DNA of 64,000 nucleotides from Lindgomyces ingoldianus (GCF_010093535.1 NW_022985201.1:465053-529052); one strand, 5' to 3'; positions 23,372 through 35,317 are shown, counted from the first letter of the stretch. Notes: generated by a model not told the origin, from the letters alone. Program-made: numbers and translations.

Positions 23372-25108
23372 ATGGACACTCCTCAGTCACTCTTGCCCTC
23401 CATGTTGAACCCGAGGTCCAAGGGCGTTGCCCGTAAGCGATCCATGACCCTGAACGACAAGGACCATATGCTGCCGTTGCCACCATCAGGGGGATCCCCA
23501 AACAATCTTGGCCCGCCGTCCAAACATCTTCCTGGTCCTTTACCATCTTCATCCAACTCTCCTTCGTCCACCAGCACGCTCTCTCATTCTTCCCCCACCC
23601 CTTTGATGCCTTCTCACGCTCGCTCTATGTCGCATGCCGACGTCGTCAAACAGGGCAAGCGCCTGTCCTTGCACTTTCCCATTCAGCCAGCTGCCGGCAG
23701 CCCTTCACCAGCCTTTTCTCCTCGTTCACGCCCGCAGTCCTGGGTATCCACTCCCATCATTTCTACCCCCGTTTTCTCCCCTGGCGTCATCCCCTCGCCA
23801 ACCGAGGGCAATTTCCTCGCCGTCCTCGCCGCTCAGGAACGCCGCGTCCTAGAGCTCAAAGAAGAGCTTGCCAAAGCCGAGAGCGATCTCAAGAGCCTCA
23901 AGTCCCACTGGGCGTCGCACGAGTCTGTCAAGCAACGCAACGAGCTTAAGAATGTCACTCAGCTGCAGCCCCTCAATACCACCATCACCAAGTACCCACT
24001 AGACAAAGATGACGATGACGGGTCCACGCTGTGGCTTCAGAAGGAAATGGAGCGCAGGAAGAGCCTACTCAGTGGCACGAAGACGTCGTCGCGGAAGGTA
24101 TTCAGTGGCTCACGACACATGCGGACCTTGTCTTTGCTCTCTCCTGAGCAAAACTTTTCTCCATCCTTCCCCCAACCACTCGACATCGACGACCCCAAGG
24201 ACGAGGCAAACAAGCGACCGCAAACCCTCGCTCGCAATTCGATTTCCCCTGGTAATGCCAATCACATCACCGATACCATCAACGATGACCGTTATGATTT
24301 GGGTGGTCTTTCGGCCATCCAACGCGATGCACTCCTTCGCACCGGGAAGCAAATGGCGACTGATTTCAAGGACGGACTACTGACGTTCATTGAAGACATT
24401 CGTCAAGCTACTGTTGGGGATGAGGCGATCATTGGTGTCGATGGTTCAGGGTCTCTTGGTGTCAGGAGTCCTTCCATCAAAAACAATCGGAAGACCTCCG
24501 AGGCTCGGCCAGCTTTGAACAGAGCCTCAAGCTTACAGAATACCCCTGCAACAAATACGGATGACATCGCGGACGACTTTTGGAAAGCAAACGGCTTGAG
24601 TGAGCCGAAAGCCACACCCCCGAATAAGAAAACGCATGCCAAAAGTACTCGAACGCCTCAAAAACCTATGCCAGAAGTAGCCAAAGACTTCGAGAGCTGG
24701 GATAGCTGGGATACACCGAACGAAAAATATGCCGCACAGCCAGAACCCAGCAGTAGCTCCTCTGATGAATCCGATGCACCATCGTCATCGGTGTCAGGTA
24801 ACTCAGGTCGAAGCAGTGCAAGAACTAGCACCAGGTACCACTCAAAGCGTCATGACTCTAAGGCATCATCGCTTACCGTGTCCAGCTCTGTCGGTACCTT
24901 TGACGAAACCTCTATGGGTGATCCTAAGCGCAAGTCTATCCCATGGCCGGACCTAGTCAAGCTTTCTCCGACGAATCTGAAGCGGACCGCCTCACATTTG
25001 ATGAAAGAGTGGGAGAAGAATCTTACCCCTCCCCCCTCATCTCGCGACTCTGGCCATGTTAGTGGTGATTACATAGGTCGATCGGGGTCACCTGCTGGAC
25101 TACCTTGA
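23372..25108 (+). CDS. DUF4048-family fungal protein, about 578 aa
   Basis: This is an unbroken frame with no obvious intron. I chose the ATG at 23372 (MDTPQSLLPS) because the fungal family usually begins shortly before a basic RKRSMTL motif; ATGs at 23336 and 23030 are in frame and possible. The first 145 residues are Ser/Pro-rich. A predicted coiled coil spans about residues 148-190 (FLAVLAAQERRVLELKEEL). Conserved blocks follow: RKVFSGSRHMRTLSLLSP at about 241-258 and LLRTGKQMATDFKDGL with TFIEDIRQATVG at about 321-349. The C-terminal part has a DFESWDSWD acidic motif and a basic SPTNLKRTASHLMKEWEK motif. The molecular role is unknown; the coiled coil and low-complexity arms suggest a scaffold or adaptor. 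The codon use and lack of RIP match the neighbouring kinase gene. Confidence 0.85.
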   Translation: MDTPQSLLPSMLNPRSKGVARKRSMTLNDKDHMLPLPPSGGSPNNLGPPSKHLPGPLPSSSNSPSSTSTLSHSSPTPLMPSHARSMSHADVVKQGKRLSLHFPIQPAAGSPSPAFSPRSRPQSWVSTPIISTPVFSPGVIPSPTEGNFLAVLAAQERRVLELKEELAKAESDLKSLKSHWASHESVKQRNELKNVTQLQPLNTTITKYPLDKDDDDGSTLWLQKEMERRKSLLSGTKTSSRKVFSGSRHMRTLSLLSPEQNFSPSFPQPLDIDDPKDEANKRPQTLARNSISPGNANHITDTINDDRYDLGGLSAIQRDALLRTGKQMATDFKDGLLTFIEDIRQATVGDEAIIGVDGSGSLGVRSPSIKNNRKTSEARPALNRASSLQNTPATNTDDIADDFWKANGLSEPKATPPNKKTHAKSTRTPQKPMPEVAKDFESWDSWDTPNEKYAAQPEPSSSSSDESDAPSSSVSGNSGRSSARTSTRYHSKRHDSKASSLTVSSSVGTFDETSMGDPKRKSIPWPDLVKLSPTNLKRTASHLMKEWEKNLTPPPSSRDSGHVSGDYIGRSGSPAGLP

Positions 25109-25744
25109 ATGATGTATGACTTTATGTCACTTGATGATACCATGATCTAAGGCACAATGTCTAGACAAATGTTTATTATTAATTTCTTGAGGAGGATTTC
25201 GAATGGTGGCTTGATGGAAGATCAATTGTCTACAGCACAAGGCTCAGGCATGAGACCCTTGTTAAAGTTGGAGCGTTGTTATTGGTTGTCTTAGTCCGAG
25301 TTTCCGTGTCCCTCCTTAGCGTTGATGCTGCATAATGAGAAGACATGTATTAAAACAAGTGTAACATTCTCTACAAGCAAGCTGCCACTTCAGGCAGGCT
25401 GCCCACCCTAAGTAACGTTCTACACCTAGCAAACTTTAAACTACTATGCCTCTACTGTAAAGATGGGATGTAGGTAGCACGGATAGCACTGAGAGCAAGG
25501 TCTTGGAGAAATAGCAGTGTATTGTAAGAGACGAATCACTGTCAAGCTTCGTGTGACGGCCACTGGTTGGGCCAGAGGAACACGCGGGTCTCCAACCCCA
25601 CGGAGGAAGGACGGACCGACGCTAGTGAGGGCACGGCCTACAATGGTCACATCACGTGACGCCCCAAACAAGTATAGAGTATATGCAGGGACAGGGATAA
25701 TATCAATCGCAAGGGTTAGCAAGCAATTGCAAGACTTAGCAATA
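25109..25744. other. Right flank of the gene island; no gene recognised
   Basis: The first few hundred bases should hold the 3' untranslated region of the DUF4048-type gene. The stretch 25550-25700 is GC-richer and includes TCACGTGACG, a motif also present in the solo LTR at 36699, so an old LTR remnant is possible. Overlapping open frames on both strands (about 100 codons) resemble nothing I know. The TA at 25743-25744 is where the transposon nest begins. Confidence 0.45.
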
Positions 25745-25816
25745 ACGTACTTCACAGGCAAGTTGCTTACACACCTAAGTTACTTACTTTTGCTAAGACT
25801 CTACTAAACTACTTTT
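25745..25816 (+). mobile_element. Left end of a Fot-C or FB element, cut by LTR-1
   Basis: It starts ACGTACTTCACAGG after a TA and matches the first 72 bp of the FB and Fot-C elements. An LTR-1 starts at 25817. The other end is not adjacent, so the remainder should lie beyond the nest. This is the outermost shell visible on the right of the gene island. Confidence 0.75.
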
Positions 25817-26332
25817 TGTAACGGCTGTCAGATATGCGCACCTACTGTCAAGACAGGAGGAACGCTTGACGAAAGCTGCTACATAGTACGAGCAATAAGC
25901 TCGAACAGTATGTTGCNNNNNNNNNNTTGCAGCAAATTGCAGCATGTTGCAAGCTGGTCGCGCATAGGGCAAGTGCGCGAGGGACTCGGATCGGCAAAAC
26001 AAAAAGCCGAGCAACACGAGTAGAGCAGAAAAAGGATCGATAAATCAATACAATCAATCATCATCCCATACATCATATCCAAACCCATCATTCATCTCAG
26101 GAAGCCCAGAAACAGTGCTTCAATCTGACAACGGCACAGGCAAGACAATGGGTCCGAATACGGTAGGAATCCACTCAGAGGCATATGGGAGTGCGTGGGG
26201 ACTTGGAACCTGGGAATGCCATTAACACCTATAGGCCTTGTACAAAAGGATATCAGAAAACTACTAAGCTAGCTATAAGGGCAAGGTGCGACTAAATATA
26301 TAAAAGAATAGGGGTAACTGCAGGGGACAGGA
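25817..26332 (-). mobile_element. LTR-1 LTR, split by a Copia-like LTR and truncated by Gypsy-2
   Basis: It starts TGTAACGGC, is interrupted after 25825, resumes at 26136 and is cut at 26333 by the Gypsy-2 5' LTR, which inserted after CAGGA. RIP is mild here compared with the array at 1353-5819. Confidence 0.75.
25826..26130. mobile_element. Solo LTR with TGTCAGA/TCTGACA ends, probably Copia type
   Basis: A 305-bp unit starts TGTCAGATATGCG and ends CAATCTGACA, with a 7-bp perfect terminal inversion. It is flanked by the 5-bp duplication ACGGC at 25821-25825 and 26131-26135. It shows no RIP. A 10-base assembly gap (25917-25926) lies inside, beside short TTGCAGCAA-like repeats. Assignment to Copia rests only on the look of the LTR. 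Confidence 0.75.
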
Positions 26333-26501
26333 TGTTACGGTCTATGGTTGGACCGACGTAACTCCACCAGAAGTGCTCCACAATCTAGCCAGGTTGGGAC
26401 AGAGCTCGTTTACGAACCAATTAGAAGATACAGAGGCAGCGCAGCTGCCTAGGATTACAGAAGAATGTATTGTCTAGTAGGAGAACAAGCTAAGGAGCTA
26501 G

Positions 26502-28238
26502 CTGTAACGGCACAGGCAAGACAATGGGTCCGAATGCGGTGGGAATCCACTCAGAGGCATATGGGAGTGCGTGGGGACTCTGAACCTGGGAATGCCATTA
26601 ACACCTATAGGCCTTTAACAAAAGAATATTAGAAAACTACCAAGCTAGCTACAAAGGCAAGGTGCGACTAAATACATAAGGGAATAATAGTAACAGTAGA
26701 GGGCTAGGCAGAGTTAAGTTAGGGTTAAGCCAGGGTTAGAGTTAATACAGAGACCCTTCAGATAGGTTCTAGGCAACCTAAGATAGAACAATTTATAAGG
26801 ATTATTACACTACCCCCCCTCTGTAGACTAATAGTCCCTATTAGTAGTAGTTATAGTACAAAGTATTGCTGTTATGTCCTCTGCATCCTTAAACTAAAAC
26901 TAGTCTAATTTAGCTAGGTGTCCTTACTAAGTATTCCTTCACACTGTAATGGCGCAGGCAAGACAATGGGTCCAAATGCGGTATGAATCCACTCAGAGGC
27001 ATATGGGAGTGCGTGGGGACTCAGAGACCTGGGAATACCAATGACAATGTAACGGCGCAGGCAAGACAATGGGTCCGAATGCGGTATGAATCCACTCAGA
27101 GGCATATGGGAGTGCGTGGGGACTCAGAGACCTGGGAATACCAATGACACCTATAGGCCTTGTACGTAGGATATCAGAAAACTACCGAGCTAGCTACGGG
27201 GGCGAGGTGCGACTAAATACATGAGGGAATAGGGGTAACTGCGGGGGACTGGGTCGAGTCATGGTCGGGGCCGATACGGGGACCCTTCGGATAGGATCCG
27301 AGCGACCCGAGATGGAATGATTCGTAGAATCGTTACACACACTGCCAGCAGTGTCCTCCACACCTAACGCTATGTGCGCCTGTTCTAATAGTAATCTATA
27401 TAGATGTCTAGCCTGTTAATTATTAAGACCTTTATTTATTGCTATCTATGTAGTTATTAATCTTAGGTGTGTGTTTAGTGTAGTAGCATTTAAGCGTTGT
27501 TAGGGGTGCCTTAAAGGTCTCTTGCTATTAGAGTAGCAAGGGTAATTTAAGGCATTATTAGAGGTAATTTAGCAGTTAGAGGTTAGTAGTTAAAAGTTAG
27601 GCATTAGCAGTTGCCTCTAATTCTAATAAGTTATTAGTAGTCTTTAGGTTTCTACCTTAGCGCATTCTTTACAACTTTTCTAAAAGCAATTCTAATTACA
27701 GAGGATAGAAAGTTCTAAACCTAAAAGCTTTAGTTAACTAAAGGTTAATAAGATCTAGTCTATAGACTAAATAGTTTAATATAACAGTGTGTAAGTATTA
27801 TAACCTAAACTAAATTAGACGCGTCTTAGAGCTTAGACGTAGTTAAACAAATAATTAGTGTAATATTATATAAGGCTGTTACTAGCAAAAGTAAGTTTTT
27901 TAATATAATGTAACAGCACAGGCAAGACAATAGGTCTAAATGCGGTAGGAATCCACTTAGAGGCATATAGAAGTGCGTAGGGACTCTAAACCTAGGAATG
28001 CTATTAACATCTATAGGCCTTATACAAAAGGATATTAGAAAACTACTAAGCTAGCTACAGGGGCAAGGTGCAACTAAATACATAAGGGAATAGGGGTAAC
28101 AGCAGGGGGCTAGGCAGAGTTAAGTTAGGGTTGAGCCAGGGTTGGAGTCAGGGTCGAGCCAGGGTCGGAGTCGATACGGAGACCCTTCGGATAGGTTCCG
28201 GGCGACCCGAGATGGAACAATTCATGAGAATCGTTACA
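26502..28238 (-). mobile_element. Complete LTR-1 element: short non-coding LTR retrotransposon
   Basis: The LTRs are 26502-26809 (308 bp) and 27909-28238 (330 bp). The element is flanked by the 5-bp duplication CTAGC at 26497-26501 and 28239-28243. Without its nested LTR the internal part is about 700 bp and has no coding capacity, so it is a non-autonomous element mobilised in trans. The C-rich tract after 26809 is the complement of the polypurine tract and fixes the minus orientation. The right half of LTR 27909-28238 is GC-rich and hardly altered; the middle is strongly AT-rich. Confidence 0.85.
26945..27337 (-). mobile_element. Solo LTR-1 with its first 103 bp tandemly duplicated
   Basis: It is flanked by the 5-bp duplication CACAC at 26940-26944 and 27338-27342. 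The first 103 bp (26945-27047) are repeated almost exactly from 27048, where a full 290-bp LTR follows and ends GAATCGTTACA. It is little affected by RIP. Confidence 0.82.
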
Positions 28239-28664
28239 CTAGCACAAGTTTAGACAAGCTTACTAGAGGACAGTAGTAGGAGCTTAAGAGAACTTGCGCT
28301 AACTTGTTCTTAGCACTATTAGACATGTATATAGTTCTAACCTTAAACAACCTTTAAAAGGTGTGTTTAACATTTAGTTTATTTTTTACATAGACTAAGT
28401 AGCATTCTAGCTTTATAATAAGCTATAATACTATTTGTATATCTTACAACATATATACCTCTAATTCTGTCTAACAGGACTGTTTAACCTAGCCTTTATA
28501 CTGCTGTTACAGGGACAAACTACAATCTAGTCACCCTACCTCACTCTATTAGCCTCTTAGTTGTTACGTGGGACTGTACACCCTACTGTCAGCCCCTTCA
28601 CATCCTGCCCTGCTCCTAGGGATAATATTAACCTACATGCTTCTACAAAGTAAGGATTGTAACA

Positions 28665-30397
28665 TTAAACACTAACACTCTCTCTAAAAAGTATAACTAC
28701 TTAACACAACCTTAATTCTAACATAGCCTATGCAGCTCTATTAGGATTATTAGAAGTTCTAGTAGCTAATAAAGAAGTCCTAGTAGAACAGATTAACACT
28801 ATCTAGGACAACATAAAGAAACTCTAGTAGATTAGTAACAAGATTAGTAAACTAGCTAGCCTTTATAAAGAAGTAAAACACTTATATTAAAAAATAGCCT
28901 AATGTAATAACTAAGTTATGCTAATAACTTTTAAAGCAGCTACTTTGCAAATTTATGTACTGCAAGTAGATCTAGCAAAACTCTAAAATATATTAACTAA
29001 GAAAGCAAGCATTAAGGCTAAGAAGACTTTAAGACTAGCCCTTTTAAAGCCTTTTAAATGATTGCCTAAGAACCTTTAACTCTTTTTGTCGCGTACAGCT
29101 ATCCGTCTATATATATCCTTCTGCTGTGCTAGCTAGAAGGTTGACCTTTTAGCAAAACGCAACACTTTTTTACTAGATGCTACTTTTATATGTAATATAA
29201 CAAAGGAGCGTTCTAGACTAATGCAGAAATAATATTATAAATAGGATTATACTTAGAAGAACCGTTAGTAATATAGTTCTAGCTACATGTAAATAATTAG
29301 ATAGACTTTAGAGCAAACAGCACTCTATTAAACCCTAAGACTAAAGAAATATTTAGTAGTGTAGACGCTTTTAAAGAAGCTCTAACTGCTATCTATAAAA
29401 CTATAAATAAATAAAAAATTGCAGCTAATAAACTAGACACTCTACAACAAGAAAAAAGAACTACGTAATATTATGCAGCACACTTTAGAGAACAGCTAGC
29501 AATCTACAGATAGACAGACTAGAAAGCCCTCTGCAGGATGTTTTATAATAGTTTAAAAGACATAATAAAAAATAAATTTATACATAATAAAAAACTAACT
29601 ACTCTTAAAATTTTTATTATAAAAGCAACACTTTATAACTAATAATAAGTATAAAAACCATAATAATAAAAAACAGCGTAGAGAAGCTTTTTAGAAACCT
29701 AAGTTTATTTCTAAAAAGAAAGAAGCCCTTTATTATAATAAAAAACTCATAGACCTTAGTTATGTAAAATATACATAGAGCCTCTCTTTTTAAAAAAGCT
29801 AAGCTTCTAAACGCAATAAGCTGCCTTTAACTAAGAAGTAATAAAAATAGCTAGAGGACAAGGCCTGTCTAAACTGTAGAAAAGTAGGACATTTCTGCTA
29901 AAACTGCCTAGACTTCTAGAAGAGGGAGAACAAAGATACTACTGTAATAATAAAAGCTATTACTACTAAATACAGCTTTATAGATAAGAAAATATTAGAT
30001 AAATTAAACAACAGACTTTACTAGTAATATAAAGAAAACTATTCTTTAAAAAACTGTCTTAAAGTGTATTAGAAAGTAGTTATTATAAACTTTAGTAGCC
30101 TTAATTAAGTGTTGTAGAACATTGAAATTCTTAAAAGATACAAAAAAAAACTTAGATCTAAGAATATATTATAAATATTAAAAAGAAGAGAAATAATTCT
30201 CTTTTAATAATAAAACTCTTAGCACTTTAGCACTAGAGCTTTCTAAACAGTTCTAGAAATGCTTATGCTAGAAGTGTAAACAATAACATAACTACTTTAA
30301 AGAATGTATAGTATTACTCTACTAAATAAATATTAGCAACAACTATGCTATGTTTAACATAGTATAAAGAATAGCTAAAGTAAAATAAAATATTATA
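28665..30397 (+). pseudogene. Gypsy-2 gag pseudogene with zinc knuckle
   Basis: Translation across stops gives a gag-like sequence. The CCHC zinc knuckle CLNCRKVGHFCQNC at 29866-29907 has full C-x2-C-x4-H-x4-C spacing. Fot-B inserted in the TA at 30396-30397 and the element continues at 32248. The breaks are RIP-type stops. Confidence 0.75.
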
Positions 30398-32245
30398 ACG
30401 TATCTAATAGGTTAGCTGGTTACTTTTGCTAAGCCTCTACTAAAACCACCCCATTCTGGCGCAAAACAGCCTACTTTAGCCCTATATAAAGCAATACAAC
30501 ATAAGATATTATTTAGAGTCTACTTTTACTACTTTCTTACACATACGCAAGTTATGCCTAGTTTAATTACACTGCCTATATTACCTTTAACTTAGCTTAC
30601 CTTCTTTAGCGCGCACTTATGTCTTTAGCTTTTTTCTATTACTACGCGCTTTAAACTTCTTTAGAGTAGTTAAATAAGCCTTATCCTTAACTATTAAAGT
30701 CTTTTTTGCCTAAATTTGCTTCTTTTTATATAATTTATATTGCATAGTAGCCTTATTTACTGCTTAAAGCTTTATAATCTTTTTTTACGCTAACACTAGC
30801 TTGTGCGTAATAATTGCTGCCCTCTTTAAAACCTTTTTAAAAGCCTCTACTATAGACATTAGTAAGCTATTTACATGCCTTTGAATTTTTACCTTTATAA
30901 GCATTAATTATAACTTAAATTTAAAAGTATTACTTAGAGTTTACAATTACTAAAGCTTGTTATTAATAAGTAGTAGTAGTAATAAAGTATATAAATAGAT
31001 ATTAAAAGCTATTTTAACTTATTTTAAGTTAAATAAGACTAAACTAGCGCTTTAAAACTCTTTTTAAATATTACTAAAAGTAATTACTACATTATAAGTG
31101 TGTATAAAGCATAGTAGAAACTTAAGTTTTATAATATAAGTAATTTAGTTACATATAAGATCTTTAGCTTAGCGCTTATATGCCCTTTTTAAAAGGGCAA
31201 AACAACCTATATTAAGAGGCTATAGAAGGTGTAATAAGTGTAGAAGCATGTAGATAGTAATAATTTTATTCTTTTTATAGTACTACTAGAAATTAAGTAA
31301 GTTATAGCTTTTATAGCTATTAATAATAAAAAGCTAATAAGCGCCTATAACTTTTCTCTTTATATGCTTATTAAAGTGCTTTAACTACTATAGCCTAAGC
31401 TTATTTATTATCTAGCTGTTTTTAAAGACTATAATAACTTAGTTTTAAAGTAGATTTTTCTTTTTATACTAAGTAAACAAGTAATAGCAGCCCTTAAAGA
31501 TAATAAAGAGTAAAATAGCTTACTTTATTATATTAATACTTTAGATAACTATTATCTACTTTCTATTACTTTACTATATTACTTTTAGCTGTTTTTATTT
31601 TTTTAAAGCTATAATAACTGCTTTAGTTAATATCTAGCTTATTATAAAGCCTAACTTATTAAAGTTATACATGTCTTTATTCTAGATACTATACTTAGCT
31701 TTTATGTTAGCTACTAGGCAAAACTAGCTTTAAATAACCTTTAGATTTTTATAAAGCGCTCTTTTATAATTATACTTATAATTAAACTTTATTATAAACT
31801 TAAAGCAGTGCTTAACTTACATACTAGGCTAGTTTAAGCTAACCTAGCCTAGATTACACTCTGCGCGTAAGAAATTAGCTATATTAGCTATAGCTATAAG
31901 CTTAAAAGGAAATCTGTGTGTAATAAGCTTAAGTATGTACTTAATAACTACTTTTTTTTTAAGCTTAGCTAGATTTCTTAATTTAGGCTAGCATTCTACT
32001 TATAAAGGCTGTCTAGCGTGTTAATTGCTTAGTGTTATATAAAAGACATTATAGATAGCTATAGCATGTTATAAGAAAAGTTTTAAGTCTTATTTAAAAG
32101 CTTAAAGAGTAAGCTGTATTTAACATTCTTTAGAAGATTTAATGTAGTGTTGTTGTTAAGGCATTATGTAGATAGGTAGAGTTTAGTAGGGGCTTAGCAA
32201 AAGTGGCCAGCTAACCTGTGTAGCTGGCCAACCTGTTAGGTACGT
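30398..32245 (-). mobile_element. Fot-B copy 1: Fot1/pogo-like DNA transposon, 1848 bp
   Basis: The ends are ACGTATCTAATAGG and TGTTAGGTACGT, with TA on both sides (30396-30397, 32246-32247). Inverted ends run on through the (G)GCTGGCC-like stretch and the AAGC..CTACTA block. On the minus strand the degraded reading matches the transposase of copy 2 at 42498. No intact frame remains. Confidence 0.85.
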
Positions 32246-32247
32246 TA

Positions 32248-33449
32248 AAAGAAAAAGAATAATAGAAGTTCTTTATAAAAATCTGCAACTAAAAGTTTAA
32301 AGGACTAGGCTAAAGCGCTACCTTTAAGGTTCTAAAACCTACGCAAGAGCAACTCTAAACCCTGCTTCTAGGGCTAGCAGTTAGCAGGAAAGCCCTTAAT
32401 TTACAATAGAACTATAGTTAGTGCATGTTCTATAGAAGCGCCTCTTATAGCACTAACAATTGCTAATAGAGAGAACACCCTGTACAATTAGTACAAACTT
32501 AAGAATATCCTTAGTAGACCTAGAAGCAGCCCTCTAGTACACTTTATAGGCTAGACAATTGCCTATACCCTTAGTCCTAGTGCACGCGATAGTATTGCAT
32601 AAAGTACTAAAATAACAAGCACTAAGCTAGATAGTAGCCTACATAGAAAAGACACTAGAATAAAAGCCTATAGTTAGGCACAGCCTTAAGTTGTAAAGTT
32701 ACAAATTATTACACATGCTAAACTGCTCTAGTACATAAGATAATAAATTATCTAGTCTGTAATAATTAAAGCTAATGTAAGTTCTACTACTTTTAATAAA
32801 AAGCTGTATAAAAAGAGGATTACACAACATCTTACTATCTAGTAGAGAATTATAAATGCAAAGCAGCTAACTGCTGCATTAAAGAACACTAACTTTATAA
32901 AAAAAGAAAAGATAAGTATAATAATTTATAAGATGTTAACCTATATCTAATAAATAATAAGAAAGAAATATTTTATAACATAAAGGTATTAGTTGCTGTA
33001 GGTTAAGAAGTAGAGTAAAGTTTAACTATAACCTTTACATTTAAAGAATAGACAGGGTTAGCTCTTATTAACAGCAGATGTACCTTTACTACAGTAGATG
33101 TAACCTAGATAGACTAGCACAGCATCCTATTCTAAATTAAGAAAAGTCTGTTTAAGGTAACCCTTACTAATGCCTCTTCTCTAGAGTATAGTAGAGGATA
33201 AATTAACCTAGAAACTTATAAAAAAAAGTTTAGAAACACTAAACACTAAGAACTAGAAGTCTATAAGTATACTTTTATTAGAGGATAAGTATAATGTAAT
33301 TCTAGGCTATAATTAGCTTAAAAAACATAACCCTACTATTAACTAGAAAATAATAACTATTAAAAATCCTAAAGACTACACACACATAGCCTAGTTAGCA
33401 TGCTATAATAATTTATACCTAGTTTATAAAGAAGCTAAGTAGGGTAGTA
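32248..33449 (+). pseudogene. Gypsy-2 gag end and protease-like region
   Basis: This resumes the Gypsy-2 frame after Fot-B. Near 33050-33130 a reading FKEQTGLALINSRCTFTTVD resembles the retroviral-type aspartic protease segment of fungal Gypsy elements, but the Asp itself is lost. The same stretch occurs inverted near 59200-59330. It is cut at 33450 by Fot-C. Confidence 0.65.
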
Positions 33450-35315
33450 ACGTACTTCATAGGCGAGTTGCTTACACACCTGAGTCGCTTACTTTTGCTA
33501 AGACCCCACCCTAACAAACTCTATTATAGCCTATAACAACCCGCCCTAGCACTATATAGTACAGTACAGCCTAGAATATTATTTAGATACTACTTCTGCT
33601 TCTTGCTTACACATTTGCGCGTTATGCCTAGTCTAATTGCACTGTCTGCAGCGCCTTTAGAATAGCTTACCTACTTTAGCTTACACCTGCTTCTTTGCCT
33701 TTTTTCTATTACTATGCGCTTTAAACTTCTTTAGAGCTATTAAGTGTAGGCTTTTTTAAATTATTAAGGTTTTTTTTACTTTAATTTACTTTTTTTTATG
33801 CAATTTATGTTGTGTAGCAGCCTTATTAGCTGCTTAAAGCTTAGTAATTTTCTATTACACTAACACTAGCTTATGTGTAATTATTACTGCTTTTTTTAAA
33901 ACTTTTTTAAACACTTTAACTATAAAAGTTAGTAAACTATTTATATGCTTTTAAATTTTTATTTTTATAAGCATTAATTATAACCTAAGTTCTAGAGTAT
34001 TACTTAGAGTTTACAACTACTAGGGCTTATTATAAATAAGTAGTAGTAGTAATAAAGTGCGCAACTTTATATTAAGGCCTATTATAACTTATTATAGGTT
34101 AAAAAGAACTAATCTAGCACCTTAGAACTCTTCTTAGATATTACTAAAAGTAATTATAGCATTATAAGCTACTTTAAAGCATAGTAGGAACTTTATCTTT
34201 ATAATATAAGTAATCTAGTTATGTATAAGGTTTTTAGCTTAGCACTTATACACTTTTTTTAAAGAAGTAAAACAACCTACATTAAGTAGCTATAAAAAGT
34301 GTAATAAGTAAAAAAGCATATAAATAGTAATAATCTTATTATTTTTATAGTATTACTAGAAATAAAGTAAGTTGTAGCTCTTATAGCTGTTAATAACTAG
34401 CAGACAGTAGCTGCTAATAGTACGCTTCTTTATATGCGCATTAAAGTGCTTTAACTAGTCTAGACTAAGCTAATTAGTAGTCTAGCTGCGCTTAGAGATT
34501 ATAATAACTTAATTTTAAGGTAGATTTTCTTTCTTATACTAGTTTAAAAAGTAGTTACTACCCTAAAAAATAATAAAAAGTAAAATAGCCTACTTTTTAG
34601 CATTAATGCTTTAAATAGCTGTTGTCTACTTCTAGTTACCTAGCTAGACTGCTTTTAGCTATCCTTATCTTTTTAAACTTATAATAACTGCCCTAGTAGA
34701 TATCTAGCCTATTATAAACCTTATCTTATTAAAGTTGTACATGTTATTATTCTAGATGCTATACTTAGCTTTAATATTCTTTATAAAGTTAAACTAGCTT
34801 TAAATTACTATAAAATTCTTATAAAAAGCTTTTTTATAGTTATACTTATACTTAAACTTTACTTTAAGCTTTAAGTAACACTTAATAAATATATTAGGCT
34901 AGTTTATGCTAATATAGCCTATATTATGCTTAGCGTGTAAAGAATTAGCTATATTAGCTATAGCTACTAGCTAGAGGGGAAATTCTTGCGCATCTAGCTT
35001 AAGTATGTGCTAAATAATTACCTACTTCTTATTATTATCTAGCTTTTATAAGTTAGCTATATAATTAGCTTAGAAAGGTTGTCTAGTGTGTTAGTTACTT
35101 ATTATCTTTTAAAAGACTCTATAAATAGCTACAGCATGTTAGTTAAAAAGTGTTACATCTTATTTAAAAGCTTAAAGCATAAGCTACATCTAATATTCTT
35201 TTAACACATTTAAGTAGTGTTGTTAGAAATGCATTAGTGTAGAAAGAGTAGTGTAGTAGGGTCTTAGCAAAAGTAAGCAACTCAGGTGTGTGAGCAACTC
35301 GCCTATGAAGTACGT
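33450..35315 (-). mobile_element. Fot-C copy 1: Fot1/pogo-like transposon, 1866 bp
   Basis: It starts ACGTACTTCATAGG, ends CCTATGAAGTACGT, and has TA at 33448-33449 and 35316-35317. The minus strand carries a degraded transposase with the HTH-CENPB part toward 35100-34800 and the DDE part toward 34700-33900. Its 5' portion is the source of the FB arms. Confidence 0.87.
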
Positions 35316-35317
35316 TA

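Larger units (their letters stand above)
26333..28664 (+). repeat. Gypsy-2 5' LTR, split by an LTR-1 element
   Basis: The LTR is about 590 bp once the insertion (26502-28238 plus the duplicated CTAGC) is removed. It starts TGTTACGGTC and ends GGATTGTAACA. It aligns with the reverse complement of the 598-bp LTR at 54700-55297. The first 170 bp are nearly free of RIP. Confidence 0.82.

Noticed and set aside
25444..25807. Overlapping frames of about 100 codons on both strands
   Set aside because: They run into the Fot/FB end at 25745, show no recognisable motif and lie in the 3' flank of the DUF4048-type gene.
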